A stretch of DNA of 64,000 bases from Palsa-1447 sp964414785 (lineage in GTDB: Bacteria; Verrucomicrobiota; Verrucomicrobiia; Opitutales; Opitutaceae), in the NCBI GenBank assembly GCA_964414785.1, contig CAYPXZ010000002.1, positions 1 through 64,000 of the forward strand. Direction: 5' to 3'. A program made the translations under genes and the position numbers. The notes beneath the pieces were generated by a model. The model ran no database searches, had not been told where the DNA came from, and saw nothing but the letters and a program-made list of their open reading frames with translations. Within the stretch, counting starts at the first letter, position 1, and each line of letters starts with the position of its first letter. Shown in pieces: positions 25,530-34,144 of this stretch.

Positions 25530-27451
25530 CACTTGTAGTTGCGTACGCTCATCTTGACGGTCTCGTAGTTGAGCGGCTCGACGTTGCGGACGGGCACCTT
25601 GCCCTCGCCGGCGTATTCCCAGGCCGCCACGTGGGCGAAGTTGGCGTCGTCGCGCTTGCACTCGCCGTCGGGGTACTGGTGCTCCTCGCGGAAGTGGCCG
25701 CCGCAGCTCTCCTCGCGGGCCAGGGCGTCGCGGCAGAGGAGCTCGCCGAGCTCCAGGAAGTCCGCGACCCTTCCCGCCGACTCGAGCGACTGGTTGAGCG
25801 ACAGGCCCGAGCCGGGGACGGTGACGTTCTCCCAGAACTCCGCGCGCAGGGCAGGGATCTCCCTAAGGGCCTTCTCAAGGCCCTCCCTGTTCCGGGCCAT
25901 GCCGCAGTATTGCCACAGGATGTGCCCGAGGCGCTTGTGGAAATGGCTCACGGGCTCCTTGCCCTTCACGGTCAGCAGGCGGCTCGTCATCAGGGCGACG
26001 CCCTCCTCCGCCTGCCTGAACTCGGCCGCGTCGGGGGCGGGCCGCGACGCCGGCTTCTGCGTGGCGAGGTAGTCGCCCACCGTGTAGGGGATCACGAAGT
26101 ACCCGTCGGCCAGGCCCTGCATCAGGGCCGAGGCGCCAAGGCGGTTCGCCCCGTGGTCCGAGAAGTTCGCCTCCCCGAGGACGAAGAGCCCGGGGACGTT
26201 GGACATGAGGTTGTAGTCCACCCACAGGCCGCCCATCGTGTAGTGGACGGCGGGGAAGATCCGCATCGGCGCCTTGTAGGCGTTCTCGTTGGTGATCTCC
26301 TTGTAGATGTCGAAGAGGTTGCCGTAGCGCTCGCGAACCCCCGACTCCCCGAGGCGGCCGATCGCGTCCGCAAAGTCGAGGTACACGCCGAGCCCGCTTA
26401 CCCCCACTCCCCTGCCCTCGTCGCACACGCGCTTCGCCGCGCGCGAGGCGACGTCGCGAGGGCACAGGTTGCCGAAGCTCGGGTAGATCCGCTCCAGGTA
26501 GTAGTCGCGGTCGCCCTCCGGGACCGACGCGGGCGCCTTCAGGCGGTCCTCCTTCTTCTTCGGCACCCAGATGCGCCCGTCGTTGCGCAGCGACTCGGAC
26601 ATGAGCGTCAGCTTCGACTGGTAGTCCCCCGTCACCGGTATGCAGGTCGGGTGGATCTGCGTGTAGCAGGGGTTGGCGAAGCACGCGCCCCTCTTGTACG
26701 CCCGCCAGATCGCCGTCGCGTTCGAGCCCCTCGCGTAGGTGGACAGGTTGAAGACGTTGCCGTAGCCGCCCGTCGCGAGGATGACCGCGTCGGCCGAGTG
26801 GCGGGAGAGGCGGCCGGTCACCAGGTCGCGCACGATGATGCCCTTCGCGTGCCCGTCCACGACGACCAGGTCGAGCATCTCCGAGTGGGTGTGCAGCGTG
26901 ATGCCGCCCGAGGCTACGCCCTTGGAGAGCGCCGAGTAGGCCCCCAAAAGGAGCTGCTGGCCGGTCTGCCCGCGGGCATAGAACGTGCGCGACACCTGGG
27001 CGCCGCCGAACGACCGGTTGTCGAGGAGGCCGCCGTATTCCCGGGCGAACGGGACGCCCTGGGCGACGCACTGGTCGATGATGTTGACCGACACCTCGGC
27101 CAGGCGGTGGACGTTCGCCTCACGGGAGCGGTAGTCGCCGCCCTTGAGGGTGTCGTAGAAGAGCCTGTGGACGCTGTCGCCGTCGTTCTGGTAGTTCTTC
27201 GCGGCGTTGATGCCGCCCTGCGCCGCGATCGAGTGCGCGCGCCTCGGGCTGTCATGGAATACGAAGGTGCTCACCTTGTAGCCGAGCTCGGCGAGCGAGG
27301 CCGCGGCCGAGGCCCCGGCTAGCCCCGCGCCCACCACGATGACCTCGTACTTGCGCTTGTTGGCCGGGTTCACGAGGCGGATGTCCGCCTTGTGGCGCAG
27401 CCACTTTCCGGAAAGCTCCCCCGAGGGTGTCTTGGATTCTAGTTTTGCCAT
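25529..27451 (-). CDS. sdhA: Succinate dehydrogenase/fumarate reductase flavoprotein subunit
   Basis: 640 residues. The FAD-binding GAGLAGASAA is near residue 41. The covalent FAD histidine lies in RRAHSIAAQGGINA, and the active-site region shows HPTCIPVTGDYQSK and a C-terminal Arg-rich SYGGHFREEH-like segment (reads ESCGGHFREEHQYPDGE). It oxidises succinate to fumarate at the cytoplasmic face and links the TCA cycle to the quinone pool. It follows sdhC by 12 bp and overlaps sdhB. Length and sequence fit the type B flavoproteins (about 640) rather than the E. coli type (588). Confidence 0.95.
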   Translation of the reverse strand: MAKLESKTPSGELSGKWLRHKADIRLVNPANKRKYEVIVVGAGLAGASAAASLAELGYKVSTFVFHDSPRRAHSIAAQGGINAAKNYQNDGDSVHRLFYDTLKGGDYRSREANVHRLAEVSVNIIDQCVAQGVPFAREYGGLLDNRSFGGAQVSRTFYARGQTGQQLLLGAYSALSKGVASGGITLHTHSEMLDLVVVDGHAKGIIVRDLVTGRLSRHSADAVILATGGYGNVFNLSTYARGSNATAIWRAYKRGACFANPCYTQIHPTCIPVTGDYQSKLTLMSESLRNDGRIWVPKKKEDRLKAPASVPEGDRDYYLERIYPSFGNLCPRDVASRAAKRVCDEGRGVGVSGLGVYLDFADAIGRLGESGVRERYGNLFDIYKEITNENAYKAPMRIFPAVHYTMGGLWVDYNLMSNVPGLFVLGEANFSDHGANRLGASALMQGLADGYFVIPYTVGDYLATQKPASRPAPDAAEFRQAEEGVALMTSRLLTVKGKEPVSHFHKRLGHILWQYCGMARNREGLEKALREIPALRAEFWENVTVPGSGLSLNQSLESAGRVADFLELGELLCRDALAREESCGGHFREEHQYPDGECKRDDANFAHVAAWEYAGEGKVPVRNVEPLNYETVKMSVRNYK

Positions 27452-27463
27452 GGCTTGCCGTGC

Positions 27464-28201
27464 CTAACGGAGCATACCGAGGAGGACGCCGCCCGGTATC
27501 GCGAGGTTGCCGAGGAAATAGGCCGCGCAGAGGAGCGTGACGACGACCCTGAGGCCCCGCTCCCAGCGGTGGTTGCGCCAGCCGAAGGTCTGGAAGAGGC
27601 TCTCGGCGCCGTGCAGGAGGTGCAGCGAGAGGAGCCCCACGGCGACGATGTAGAAGAGGGAGACGACCGGATTAGAGAACCCGCGGATCATCATGGTGCG
27701 GACGTCGAGGACCTCGGTGCCGGCCGCGGCGACCGTGACCCCCATGACGTGGTAGTCGCCCATCATCGTGTAGTGGGGGATGTTCGCCTTGAACGACGCG
27801 GGCTGCGCGAAGCCGAGCGTGAACTGGGCGAGGTGGTAGAGGATGAACGCCAGGACGATGTAGCCGGTGCCGCGCATGTAGCGGGAGGCGAGCGTCGCGT
27901 TGATCCACCTCTTCACCCGGTAGGGCTCGTCGCCCCGGGCATGCTGGCTCTCGAGGGCGAGGACCGTGGCCGCCCAGATGTGAAGCGCCACGCAGGCCAG
28001 GAGGAACACCCTGACGGCCCAGAGCACCGGGCCCAGGGACTGCAGGAAATGCGCGTACCCGTTGATCCGGTCGGGCGACTCGAACACCTGGAGGTTGCCG
28101 ACCAGGTGCCCCACCACGAACCCGATGAGGACCACGCCGGTGGCGGCCATGACGAGTTTCCTGCCAATCGAGCTTCGGAAGAGGTATCGGGCTAGGTCCA
28201 T
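27464..28201 (-). CDS. sdhC: Succinate dehydrogenase cytochrome b subunit (five-helix, di-haem type)
   Basis: 245 residues with five predicted transmembrane helices. Histidines are placed to bind two haems: GFVVGHLVGN in helix 1, ALHIWAATV in helix 2, LYHLAQF in helix 3 and SLHLLHGAE in helix 4. A single large anchor replaces the two small SdhC/SdhD proteins, as in type B enzymes, so no sdhD is expected. It is the first gene of sdhCAB; its promoter should be in 28202-28306, where a short GGCCT/AGGCC hairpin (28287-28300) also follows the upstream gene. Confidence 0.93.
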   Translation of the reverse strand: MDLARYLFRSSIGRKLVMAATGVVLIGFVVGHLVGNLQVFESPDRINGYAHFLQSLGPVLWAVRVFLLACVALHIWAATVLALESQHARGDEPYRVKRWINATLASRYMRGTGYIVLAFILYHLAQFTLGFAQPASFKANIPHYTMMGDYHVMGVTVAAAGTEVLDVRTMMIRGFSNPVVSLFYIVAVGLLSLHLLHGAESLFQTFGWRNHRWERGLRVVVTLLCAAYFLGNLAIPGGVLLGMLR

Positions 28202-28306
28202 CTTTTGGGGTCGCGGGGATGAAGTCCAAGGGCACCGCCGCCGCGAGTAAAGACCGACCGGAGGGAAAGTGGTCCTAGCATAAGCGGGCCTAATCAGGCC
28301 TATAAG

Positions 28307-29575
28307 TCACGCGTCCCTGGCGAGCGGCTTGAGGAGCGCGAACTTGCCGCTGGCCGCGGGGGCGATCGACTTGCGCCGGAACGCGTTCACGCGGACGCCG
28401 GGACCGAGGAGACGGGAGAGCGCCTCCCCGACCGCGCGGTGGTCCGCCGTCTTGTCCGCGACGTAGAGGAAATCCCAGCGGCTGTCGCCCGTCTGCGCGA
28501 GCGAGTAGTGCCAGCACGAGAAGCCGGCCGGAAGCGCCGCGTCGACGTCGGAGGCCGACACGAGCGAGCCGTCCGGCCTGAAGTAAAGGTCCCTCTCCCG
28601 CCCCAGGATCCGGAACCCCCCGGGCGTCTCCATGACGATGTCCCCGGTGTGGTAGCGCAGGAGCGGCATCGCCTCCCTGCCCCGCGTCGTGACGAGGATC
28701 TGGTGGACCCCCTCGACCCCGGGCCGCCACGGGGCGAGCTCGATGAAGGCGTTGTCGTCGATCACCCTGGAGTTGTCGCGGAACGCCTCGCCGACGAACA
28801 GGTATCCGGCCTCGGTGGAGCCGTAGAGGTCCACCTGCGGGGCCGGGAAAACCTCGGCGATCCGCCGGCTGTGCTGCAGGCTCGCCTTTCCGTAGGTCAG
28901 GATGACCGCGCGCACGCTCGGCACCGTGACGCCGCGCCTCGCGGCCGCCCTCGCGAGCAGCGAGAGGTAGACGGGCTCGCCCTCGATGATCTCGGGCTGC
29001 GTCGCCTGGAGCTCGACGACGATCCGGTCCCACTCGGCCTCGGAGAACGCGAACGGGTCGCTCGAGAGGTTCAGGTAGACGGTGCCGTCAAAGTAGCGGT
29101 GGGGAAAGGGATGGTCCTCGTAGGGGCAGAGGTTGCTCGAGCACCCGACGGGGGCCAGGACGCACTTGCGGTGGGGCCTGCCCGCGAATTCCCGCAGGAT
29201 CGGTGAGGCCCGGTAGGCCCTGAGCGTCTGGGCCGCCCACCAGCCGTCCTCCATGATGACGGTCATCGGGGCGGAGGTCGTGCCGGAGGTGTTCTCGTAC
29301 TCGAAGCGGCGGTCGGCCAGGCCCCGCTCGACAAGGGAGTAGTCCTCGAAGAACGACTGGTGGCCCCGCTCGACGATCTCCCGCTTGGAGAGGGCGGGCA
29401 TCTCGCGGTAGCACGACCAGCGCAGCGGCTCCCGGTGCAGGGGGAAGCGCCGGCCGTAGATCGGGCTCCTCGAGTAGATCCTGCGGATCTCCCGCTCCAG
29501 GGTCTCGGGAAGGGTCCCCGCGGCCCCCGGCGCGCCGAGGGCGTCCGGGGTATTGGCGAATTGCGGGGGGTTCAT
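28307..29575 (-). CDS. Adenylate-forming enzyme, PaaK (phenylacetate-CoA ligase)-like
   Basis: 422 residues, the size of PaaK-type ligases. Motifs in order: the phosphate-binding YENTSGTTSAPMTV, LTYGKASLQH, DLYGSTEAGY, the ATP-binding RYHTGDIV and ILGRERDLYF. These enzymes activate aryl or fatty acids as acyl-AMP and usually pass them to CoA. An SNLCPYEDHPFPHR segment is unusual. There is no CoA-pathway gene nearby, so the acid used is unknown. It lies between a Nudix gene and sdhC, all on the minus strand. Confidence 0.83.
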   Translation of the reverse strand: MNPPQFANTPDALGAPGAAGTLPETLEREIRRIYSRSPIYGRRFPLHREPLRWSCYREMPALSKREIVERGHQSFFEDYSLVERGLADRRFEYENTSGTTSAPMTVIMEDGWWAAQTLRAYRASPILREFAGRPHRKCVLAPVGCSSNLCPYEDHPFPHRYFDGTVYLNLSSDPFAFSEAEWDRIVVELQATQPEIIEGEPVYLSLLARAAARRGVTVPSVRAVILTYGKASLQHSRRIAEVFPAPQVDLYGSTEAGYLFVGEAFRDNSRVIDDNAFIELAPWRPGVEGVHQILVTTRGREAMPLLRYHTGDIVMETPGGFRILGRERDLYFRPDGSLVSASDVDAALPAGFSCWHYSLAQTGDSRWDFLYVADKTADHRAVGEALSRLLGPGVRVNAFRRKSIAPAASGKFALLKPLARDA

Positions 29576-29638
29576 TCGGGTGGGATGCGTCGGATCAGGG
29601 AAGAGGTGAAGCCCAGATAACGCGCCTGGAGCGCTAAG

Positions 29639-30193
29639 TCAAACGCCCCGGGTGCCCTCGAAGAGCATGAGCGCCGCGACCGAGAGGCTGTGGGTGATCC
29701 TGCCGCTGCGCGCCCAGGCGAGCACCTCGTCGACCGGAGCCGTTGAAACCTGGATCTCCTCGTCATGGTCCCAGTGGATGGGGCCCGACGGGACGGCCCC
29801 CTCGACAAACACGATGTGGCACTGGTTGTCCTGGATCGCGGGGTTCGCGTGCACGCTGCCGAGGAGCCGCACCTTGCCCCCGCCGTATCCCGTCTCCTCC
29901 ATCAGCTCCCGGACTCCGCCTGCGACCGGGTCCTCGCCCTTCTCGATGACGCCGCCCGGGATCTCCAGCGAGAATTCGTTCGAGCCGAACCGGAACTGGC
30001 GGACCATGACGATCCGGTCGTCCGGCGTGAGGGCGACCACGTTCACCCAGTCGGGGGCGTGGGCCACGATGAACTCGCGCTCCGTGCCCCTCACGGGGTG
30101 TCGGAACCGCTCGCTCTTAAGATCAAAAACACGCGTCGAGACGAGCACCCGCTCAGCCTCGCGCACCCACCGGGAAGGCTCCCCGGTGATCAC
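29639..30193 (-). CDS. Nudix hydrolase, ADP-ribose pyrophosphatase-like
   Basis: 184 residues. The Nudix box spans residues 81-103, G-x5-E-x7-RELMEETG, with all metal-binding glutamates present. The upstream VRQFRFGSNEFSLEIPGG is typical of NudF/ADP-sugar pyrophosphatases. It hydrolyses a nucleoside diphosphate linked to another moiety, perhaps ADP-ribose or an ADP-sugar. The ATG overlaps the end of the LysM gene by four bases on the same strand, so the two are probably translated together. Confidence 0.88.
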   Translation of the reverse strand: MITGEPSRWVREAERVLVSTRVFDLKSERFRHPVRGTEREFIVAHAPDWVNVVALTPDDRIVMVRQFRFGSNEFSLEIPGGVIEKGEDPVAGGVRELMEETGYGGGKVRLLGSVHANPAIQDNQCHIVFVEGAVPSGPIHWDHDEEIQVSTAPVDEVLAWARSGRITHSLSVAALMLFEGTRGV

Positions 30194-30705
30194 TTCTTCT
30201 CGGGCAACTTGAGCTTCTCGCCCACCTTCAGGTGGGACCAGCTGACGCCCGGGTTCACCGAGGTGAGGTCGGACACGCTGCAGCCGTTGGCCCGTGCGAT
30301 CTTCGCGCCCGTGTCCCCCGCCTTGACAATGTATTCGCCGGGGCCGGCCACCGCGGGCTCTCCCTTGGCAACGCCCTTGGCGGGCCTGGAGGCGCGGGCT
30401 TCCTCGATGTGCTTCATCTTCTCGTCGAGCGTCGCGAGCTCCGTTCCGAGCTGGTTGACCGCCGCCTGGGTCGAGTTCTGAAGAGTCGTAATGTCCCTCG
30501 CGGCCTTGTCGCTCGCCGCGGAGGCGGAGGCGACCTGGGAGGCGATGTCGTCGATTTTCGCGACTTTGTCAGCCTGTTGGGCGAGTGTGCGGTTCACCTT
30601 TGAAAGGCTGATCGCCGCATAGCCGCCTATAATGAGCGCAACGGCACCAATGATGACGCCGCCCATCGGGAGCAGGCTGTTATTTTCGCGAGAAATGGTA
30701 TCCAT
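30190..30705 (-). CDS. Membrane-anchored LysM-domain protein with a coiled coil
   Basis: 171 residues from the ATG at 30705. An uncleaved N-terminal helix (about 14-34, MGGVIIGAVALIIGGYAAIS) anchors it, a predicted coiled coil follows (about 36-105, TLAQQADKVAKIDDIASQV onward), and a LysM domain ends the protein (about 123-168, GEYIVKAGDTGAKIARANG and LKVGEKLKLP). LysM binds N-acetylglucosamine polymers, so it probably contacts peptidoglycan. No catalytic domain is present. It shares a four-base overlap with the Nudix gene. It may be a structural or scaffold factor of the envelope. Confidence 0.87.
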   Translation of the reverse strand: MDTISRENNSLLPMGGVIIGAVALIIGGYAAISLSKVNRTLAQQADKVAKIDDIASQVASASAASDKAARDITTLQNSTQAAVNQLGTELATLDEKMKHIEEARASRPAKGVAKGEPAVAGPGEYIVKAGDTGAKIARANGCSVSDLTSVNPGVSWSHLKVGEKLKLPEKK

Positions 30706-30826
30706 GGATAGTAAGTTAAGGGGGCTTAGGAGAGACCCAAAAACCATGGTAGGCAAGCAGATTGCGCAGCCCGGGACATCCCGTCTTGACACTCCCTTCA
30801 AAGGGGCGTGCGGTGGCCCCTCACCT

Positions 30827-30903
30827 CGGGGTGTAGCTTAGCCTGGTAGAGCGCCTGGTTTGGGACCAGGAGGTCGCAGGTTCGAATCCTGTCGCCCCGA
30901 CCA
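30827..30903 (+). tRNA. tRNA-Pro (anticodon TGG)
   Basis: Acceptor arms CGGGGTG (30827-30833) and CGCCCCG pair. The anticodon stem-loop is CCTGG-TTTGGGA-CCAGG with anticodon TGG, the T-arm is GCAGGTTCGAATCCTGT, and CCA is encoded (30901-30903). Total length is 77 bases. Confidence 0.96.
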
Positions 30904-31078
30904 CTTTACGGACGGCCCCGCCCCGCGGCTCGCGGGCGGCCGCGGTCAAATGGCCATTGATTGGCGCAATAAGGTGCGTCCCCGGCCCCATAAGCCCCGC
31001 ACCTACCGTCCCCATTGCTCCTGCGTTCGAGTCAATGCTTGACCCACTTTTCGGCGTGGGCCGTGCTCTCCCTCCAGA

Positions 31079-32431
31079 GTGCCCAGCCCTCAAGAGAATC
31101 CTGCCTCGTCCCCGGAGGCACCCCGGTCGTCGGTGTTTATAAGCTACGCCTCGGAGAACCGCGAAGCGGCCCGCCTGATCAAGGGCATCCTTGAATCGGC
31201 CGGCCTCGAGGTCTGGTTTGACGAGAGCGAGTTGGTCGGCGGCGACGCGTGGGACCAGAAGATCCGCCGCCAGATCCGGGAATGCACCTACTTCATGCCG
31301 GTCATCTCGGCGCAGACCGAGGCGAGGCGCGAGGGATACTTCCGGCGCGAGTGGCGCCTGGCCGTCGACCGCAGCCACGACATGGCGGACGACGCCATGT
31401 TCCTGATACCGGTGGCCATCGACGCGACGACCGAGGCCGGCGCCCGCGTTCCGGAAAAATTCACGCTGGTGCAATGGCTCCGGTGCCCGGGCGGTAGCTC
31501 CACACCGTCCCTCGCGGCGCTCGCTGCGAGGCTCGCCTCCGGCGAGCACTCCGCCGTTCCGGCCGCCGCCCCGCCCTCGATCACCCAGGCGCGCAGGCCC
31601 GCGGCTGCGCCGCCTTCGGTTTCGACCGCGGCTCCCGCCGGGCACACGGGGCCGCCGCCCATGCCCCCCTTTCCTCATCGCCCGCCCGACCGGCGGGACC
31701 GCCTGCGATACCTTGCGGAGGTCGTGTGGTGGGTCCTTTCGACCGCGTGGCTAATATTCCAGCGCTTCCCCAGGTGGGTGCGCTTCCTGATCGTCCTCTG
31801 GCTCCTGTTCGGCGTTCTGTTCAAGTCCTGCAGCAGGACCTACACGACTTCCCCGGAGGGCGGCATCAAGTCTCCCGTAGTCGAGCTGGGAAAGAAATCG
31901 GACGCGGAGTCCGCGCGGCTCAAGGAGGCCGTGGGGAAGCTCGACAAGCTCGCCGGGGAACCCGGATCCGCGGGTCTGGGGGCGGGCCTCGCGAAGGCGG
32001 GGGTGGAGATTGCGCGCGCCGTCTCACGCGAAGTCGAGGACGATGCGGCCTGGGCCGGACAGCTCGGGCTCGTTCCCTTCAACGCCGCGCCCGGCGACGC
32101 CGCCGGCGGGAAGCTCGCGGACGAGGTGTTCAGCCGGGTGTTCAGCCAGCTCTCCCAGTCAAATCCCTCCCAGGTCAAGGTCGTGCCCGCCGACGCGGCC
32201 GCCCAGGATGACGCTTCCCTGGCCGCCGCCGCGGCCAAGGCCGGCAACGACTACATTCTCGCCGGCCGCGACACCGGCGCCGAGATCGTGGTGAAGCTCG
32301 TGGGAGCAAAGCAGGCGGCGACCCTCTGGACGGGCCATTTCCCCACCGAGGGGGAGGGCTCCCGAGAGCTTGCAGAGCAGATCTGCCAGGGCCTCGGGAC
32401 CGCGCTCGGCCAGAAGGCCGCGAAGCCCTGA
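31079..32431 (+). CDS. TIR-domain membrane protein with a TolB-N/FlgO-like C-terminal part
   Basis: 450 residues, start GTG at 31079. No strong RBS is seen, so an internal start is possible, but the TIR domain begins at residue 18. The TIR domain (about 18-150) has SVFISYASENREAARLI, VWFDESELVGGDAW with Glu51 at the likely NADase position, and YFMPVISAQTEARREGYF. A Pro/Ala-rich linker (about 155-205) leads to two hydrophobic stretches (about 212-228, 234-249). The C-terminal domain (about 275-450) is of the type in lipoprotein/penicillin-binding-like TolB-N proteins, with ADEVFSRVFSQLSQ and AGNDYILAGRD. Immune or signalling roles are typical of TIR proteins. No effector partner is adjacent. 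It lies 176 bp after tRNA-Pro. Confidence 0.78.
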   Translation: MPSPQENPASSPEAPRSSVFISYASENREAARLIKGILESAGLEVWFDESELVGGDAWDQKIRRQIRECTYFMPVISAQTEARREGYFRREWRLAVDRSHDMADDAMFLIPVAIDATTEAGARVPEKFTLVQWLRCPGGSSTPSLAALAARLASGEHSAVPAAAPPSITQARRPAAAPPSVSTAAPAGHTGPPPMPPFPHRPPDRRDRLRYLAEVVWWVLSTAWLIFQRFPRWVRFLIVLWLLFGVLFKSCSRTYTTSPEGGIKSPVVELGKKSDAESARLKEAVGKLDKLAGEPGSAGLGAGLAKAGVEIARAVSREVEDDAAWAGQLGLVPFNAAPGDAAGGKLADEVFSRVFSQLSQSNPSQVKVVPADAAAQDDASLAAAAAKAGNDYILAGRDTGAEIVVKLVGAKQAATLWTGHFPTEGEGSRELAEQICQGLGTALGQKAAKP

Positions 32432-32574
32432 GGCGCGGGCCCCCGCCCCCTTTTCAAAAAGTCCGGGCGATCCCCCCGCTCTTTCTTGCGTATGCCCCAA
32501 AACGTAACCTTCATAGCCTTTTGTTCCCGCAAACAACTGTACAGATATACCCAGCCTAACCTCCCCAGCGAATC

Positions 32575-34029
32575 ATGATCGAATTTAGCAAAAAGATACT
32601 GTTTGTCGGCTACGGCGCCGTCGCCGAATGCACGCTCCCCATCCTGTTCAAGCACATCAAGGTGGCCCCGAAGAACGTCACCGTGATCGATTTTGAGAGC
32701 AAGGAGGAGAAGCTCAGGCAGTGGACGTCCAAGGGGGTCCGCTACATCCGCGACCGGGTGACCGAGGAGAACATGCACTCGCTGCTCGGCAAGCACCTGT
32801 CGGCGGGCGACGTGCTGATCGACCTGGCCTGGAACATCGATGCCTGCGAGATCCTCCAGTGGTGCCACGACAACGGTATCCTTTACATCAATACATCGGT
32901 CGAGGTCTGGGACCCCTACGCGGGCGGCAGGAAGCACCCGACCGAGCGCACCCTCTACTGGCGCCACATGAACGTGCGCAAGATGCACGGGAAGTGGAAG
33001 GAGAAGGGGGCCACGGCGGTCGTCGAGCACGGCGCCAACCCGGGGCTCATCTCGCACTTCACCAAGCAGGGCCTGCTCGACATCGCGGGCGCGGCGCTCG
33101 AGGAGAAGAAGGTCAAGGGGCGCAAGGCCGAGGCCCTCAAGGACCTCGTCACCGCCCAGAAGTTCAACCACCTCGCGAAGGAGCTCGGCGTCAAGGTCAT
33201 CCACTGCAGCGAGCGGGACACCCAGATCACCGACGTCCCGAAGCAGATCGACGAGTTCGTCAACACCTGGAGCATCGAGGGCTTCCGCGAGGAGGGGACG
33301 ACCACCTCCGAGCTCGGATGGGGCACCCACGAGAAGACGCTCCCGGCCTTCGGATACCAGCACAAGAACGGCCCGAAGAACCAGATCTGCATCGCCCGGA
33401 TGGGCATCAACACCTGGGTGCGCTCCTGGGTCCCGAACTACACCATCCAGGGCATGGTGGTCCGTCACGGCGAGGCCTTCACGATCTCCGACAAGCTGAC
33501 GGTGTGGGAGGGCAAGAAGGCAGTGTACCGCCCGACGGTCCACTACGCCTACTGCCCCTGCGACGAGGCGATCGTCTCCCTCAACGAGCTGCGCGGCTAC
33601 AACTACGAGCTCCAGCCGAAGCTGCGGATCATGAACGACGAGATCACGAAGGGCGCCGACATCCTCGGGGCGCTCATCATGGGCCACGCCTTCAACTCGT
33701 GGTGGGTCGGCTCCGACCTGACGATCGAGGAGTCCCGCCGCCTCGTGCCGCACCAGAACGCGACGACCATGCAGGTGGCGATCTCGGTCGTGGCCGCCAC
33801 GATGTGGATGATCGAGAACCCCGCCGAGGGCATCAAGGTGCCCGACGAGCTCCCGCACGAGTACGTCCTCGGGATTTCAAAGCCCTACCTCGGGAACTTC
33901 ATCTCGACCCGCTCCGACTGGACGCCCCTGCGCGACTACAAGAACGCGTTCAGCGGGTTCAACAAGCCGGACTTCGATGTTAAAGACCCGTGGCAGTTCA
34001 AGAACTTCCTCGTCAAGGACGGCGATTGA
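32575..34029 (+). CDS. hss: Homospermidine synthase
   Basis: 484 residues, the length of bacterial homospermidine synthases. The nucleotide-binding start is KKILFVGYGAVAECTLPILF, followed by LIDLAWNIDACEIL and TSVEVWDPY, characteristic of this family within the saccharopine dehydrogenase-like superfamily. The active-site region EHGANPGLISHFTKQ and the late GYNYELQPKLRIMNDEI are conserved. The enzyme makes homospermidine from two putrescines, or from spermidine plus putrescine, using NAD+ as a hydride carrier. The next gene is the matching decarboxylase, 115 bp downstream, so putrescine supply and polyamine assembly are paired. Confidence 0.93.
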   Translation: MIEFSKKILFVGYGAVAECTLPILFKHIKVAPKNVTVIDFESKEEKLRQWTSKGVRYIRDRVTEENMHSLLGKHLSAGDVLIDLAWNIDACEILQWCHDNGILYINTSVEVWDPYAGGRKHPTERTLYWRHMNVRKMHGKWKEKGATAVVEHGANPGLISHFTKQGLLDIAGAALEEKKVKGRKAEALKDLVTAQKFNHLAKELGVKVIHCSERDTQITDVPKQIDEFVNTWSIEGFREEGTTTSELGWGTHEKTLPAFGYQHKNGPKNQICIARMGINTWVRSWVPNYTIQGMVVRHGEAFTISDKLTVWEGKKAVYRPTVHYAYCPCDEAIVSLNELRGYNYELQPKLRIMNDEITKGADILGALIMGHAFNSWWVGSDLTIEESRRLVPHQNATTMQVAISVVAATMWMIENPAEGIKVPDELPHEYVLGISKPYLGNFISTRSDWTPLRDYKNAFSGFNKPDFDVKDPWQFKNFLVKDGD

Positions 34030-34144
34030 GACTGGTCTGGCTTCGCCTCCGAGAAAGGTGCCAGGACGCCCCCGGCTTCCCGGCACCGTTTTCTTCTAGG
34101 CGGGGGCCCTCCGACGGGCCAGAGTGGGAACCCGACACGACATC

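Noticed and set aside
25631..27322. A 563-codon plus-strand frame opposite sdhA
   Set aside because: No motif; sdhA is unambiguous.
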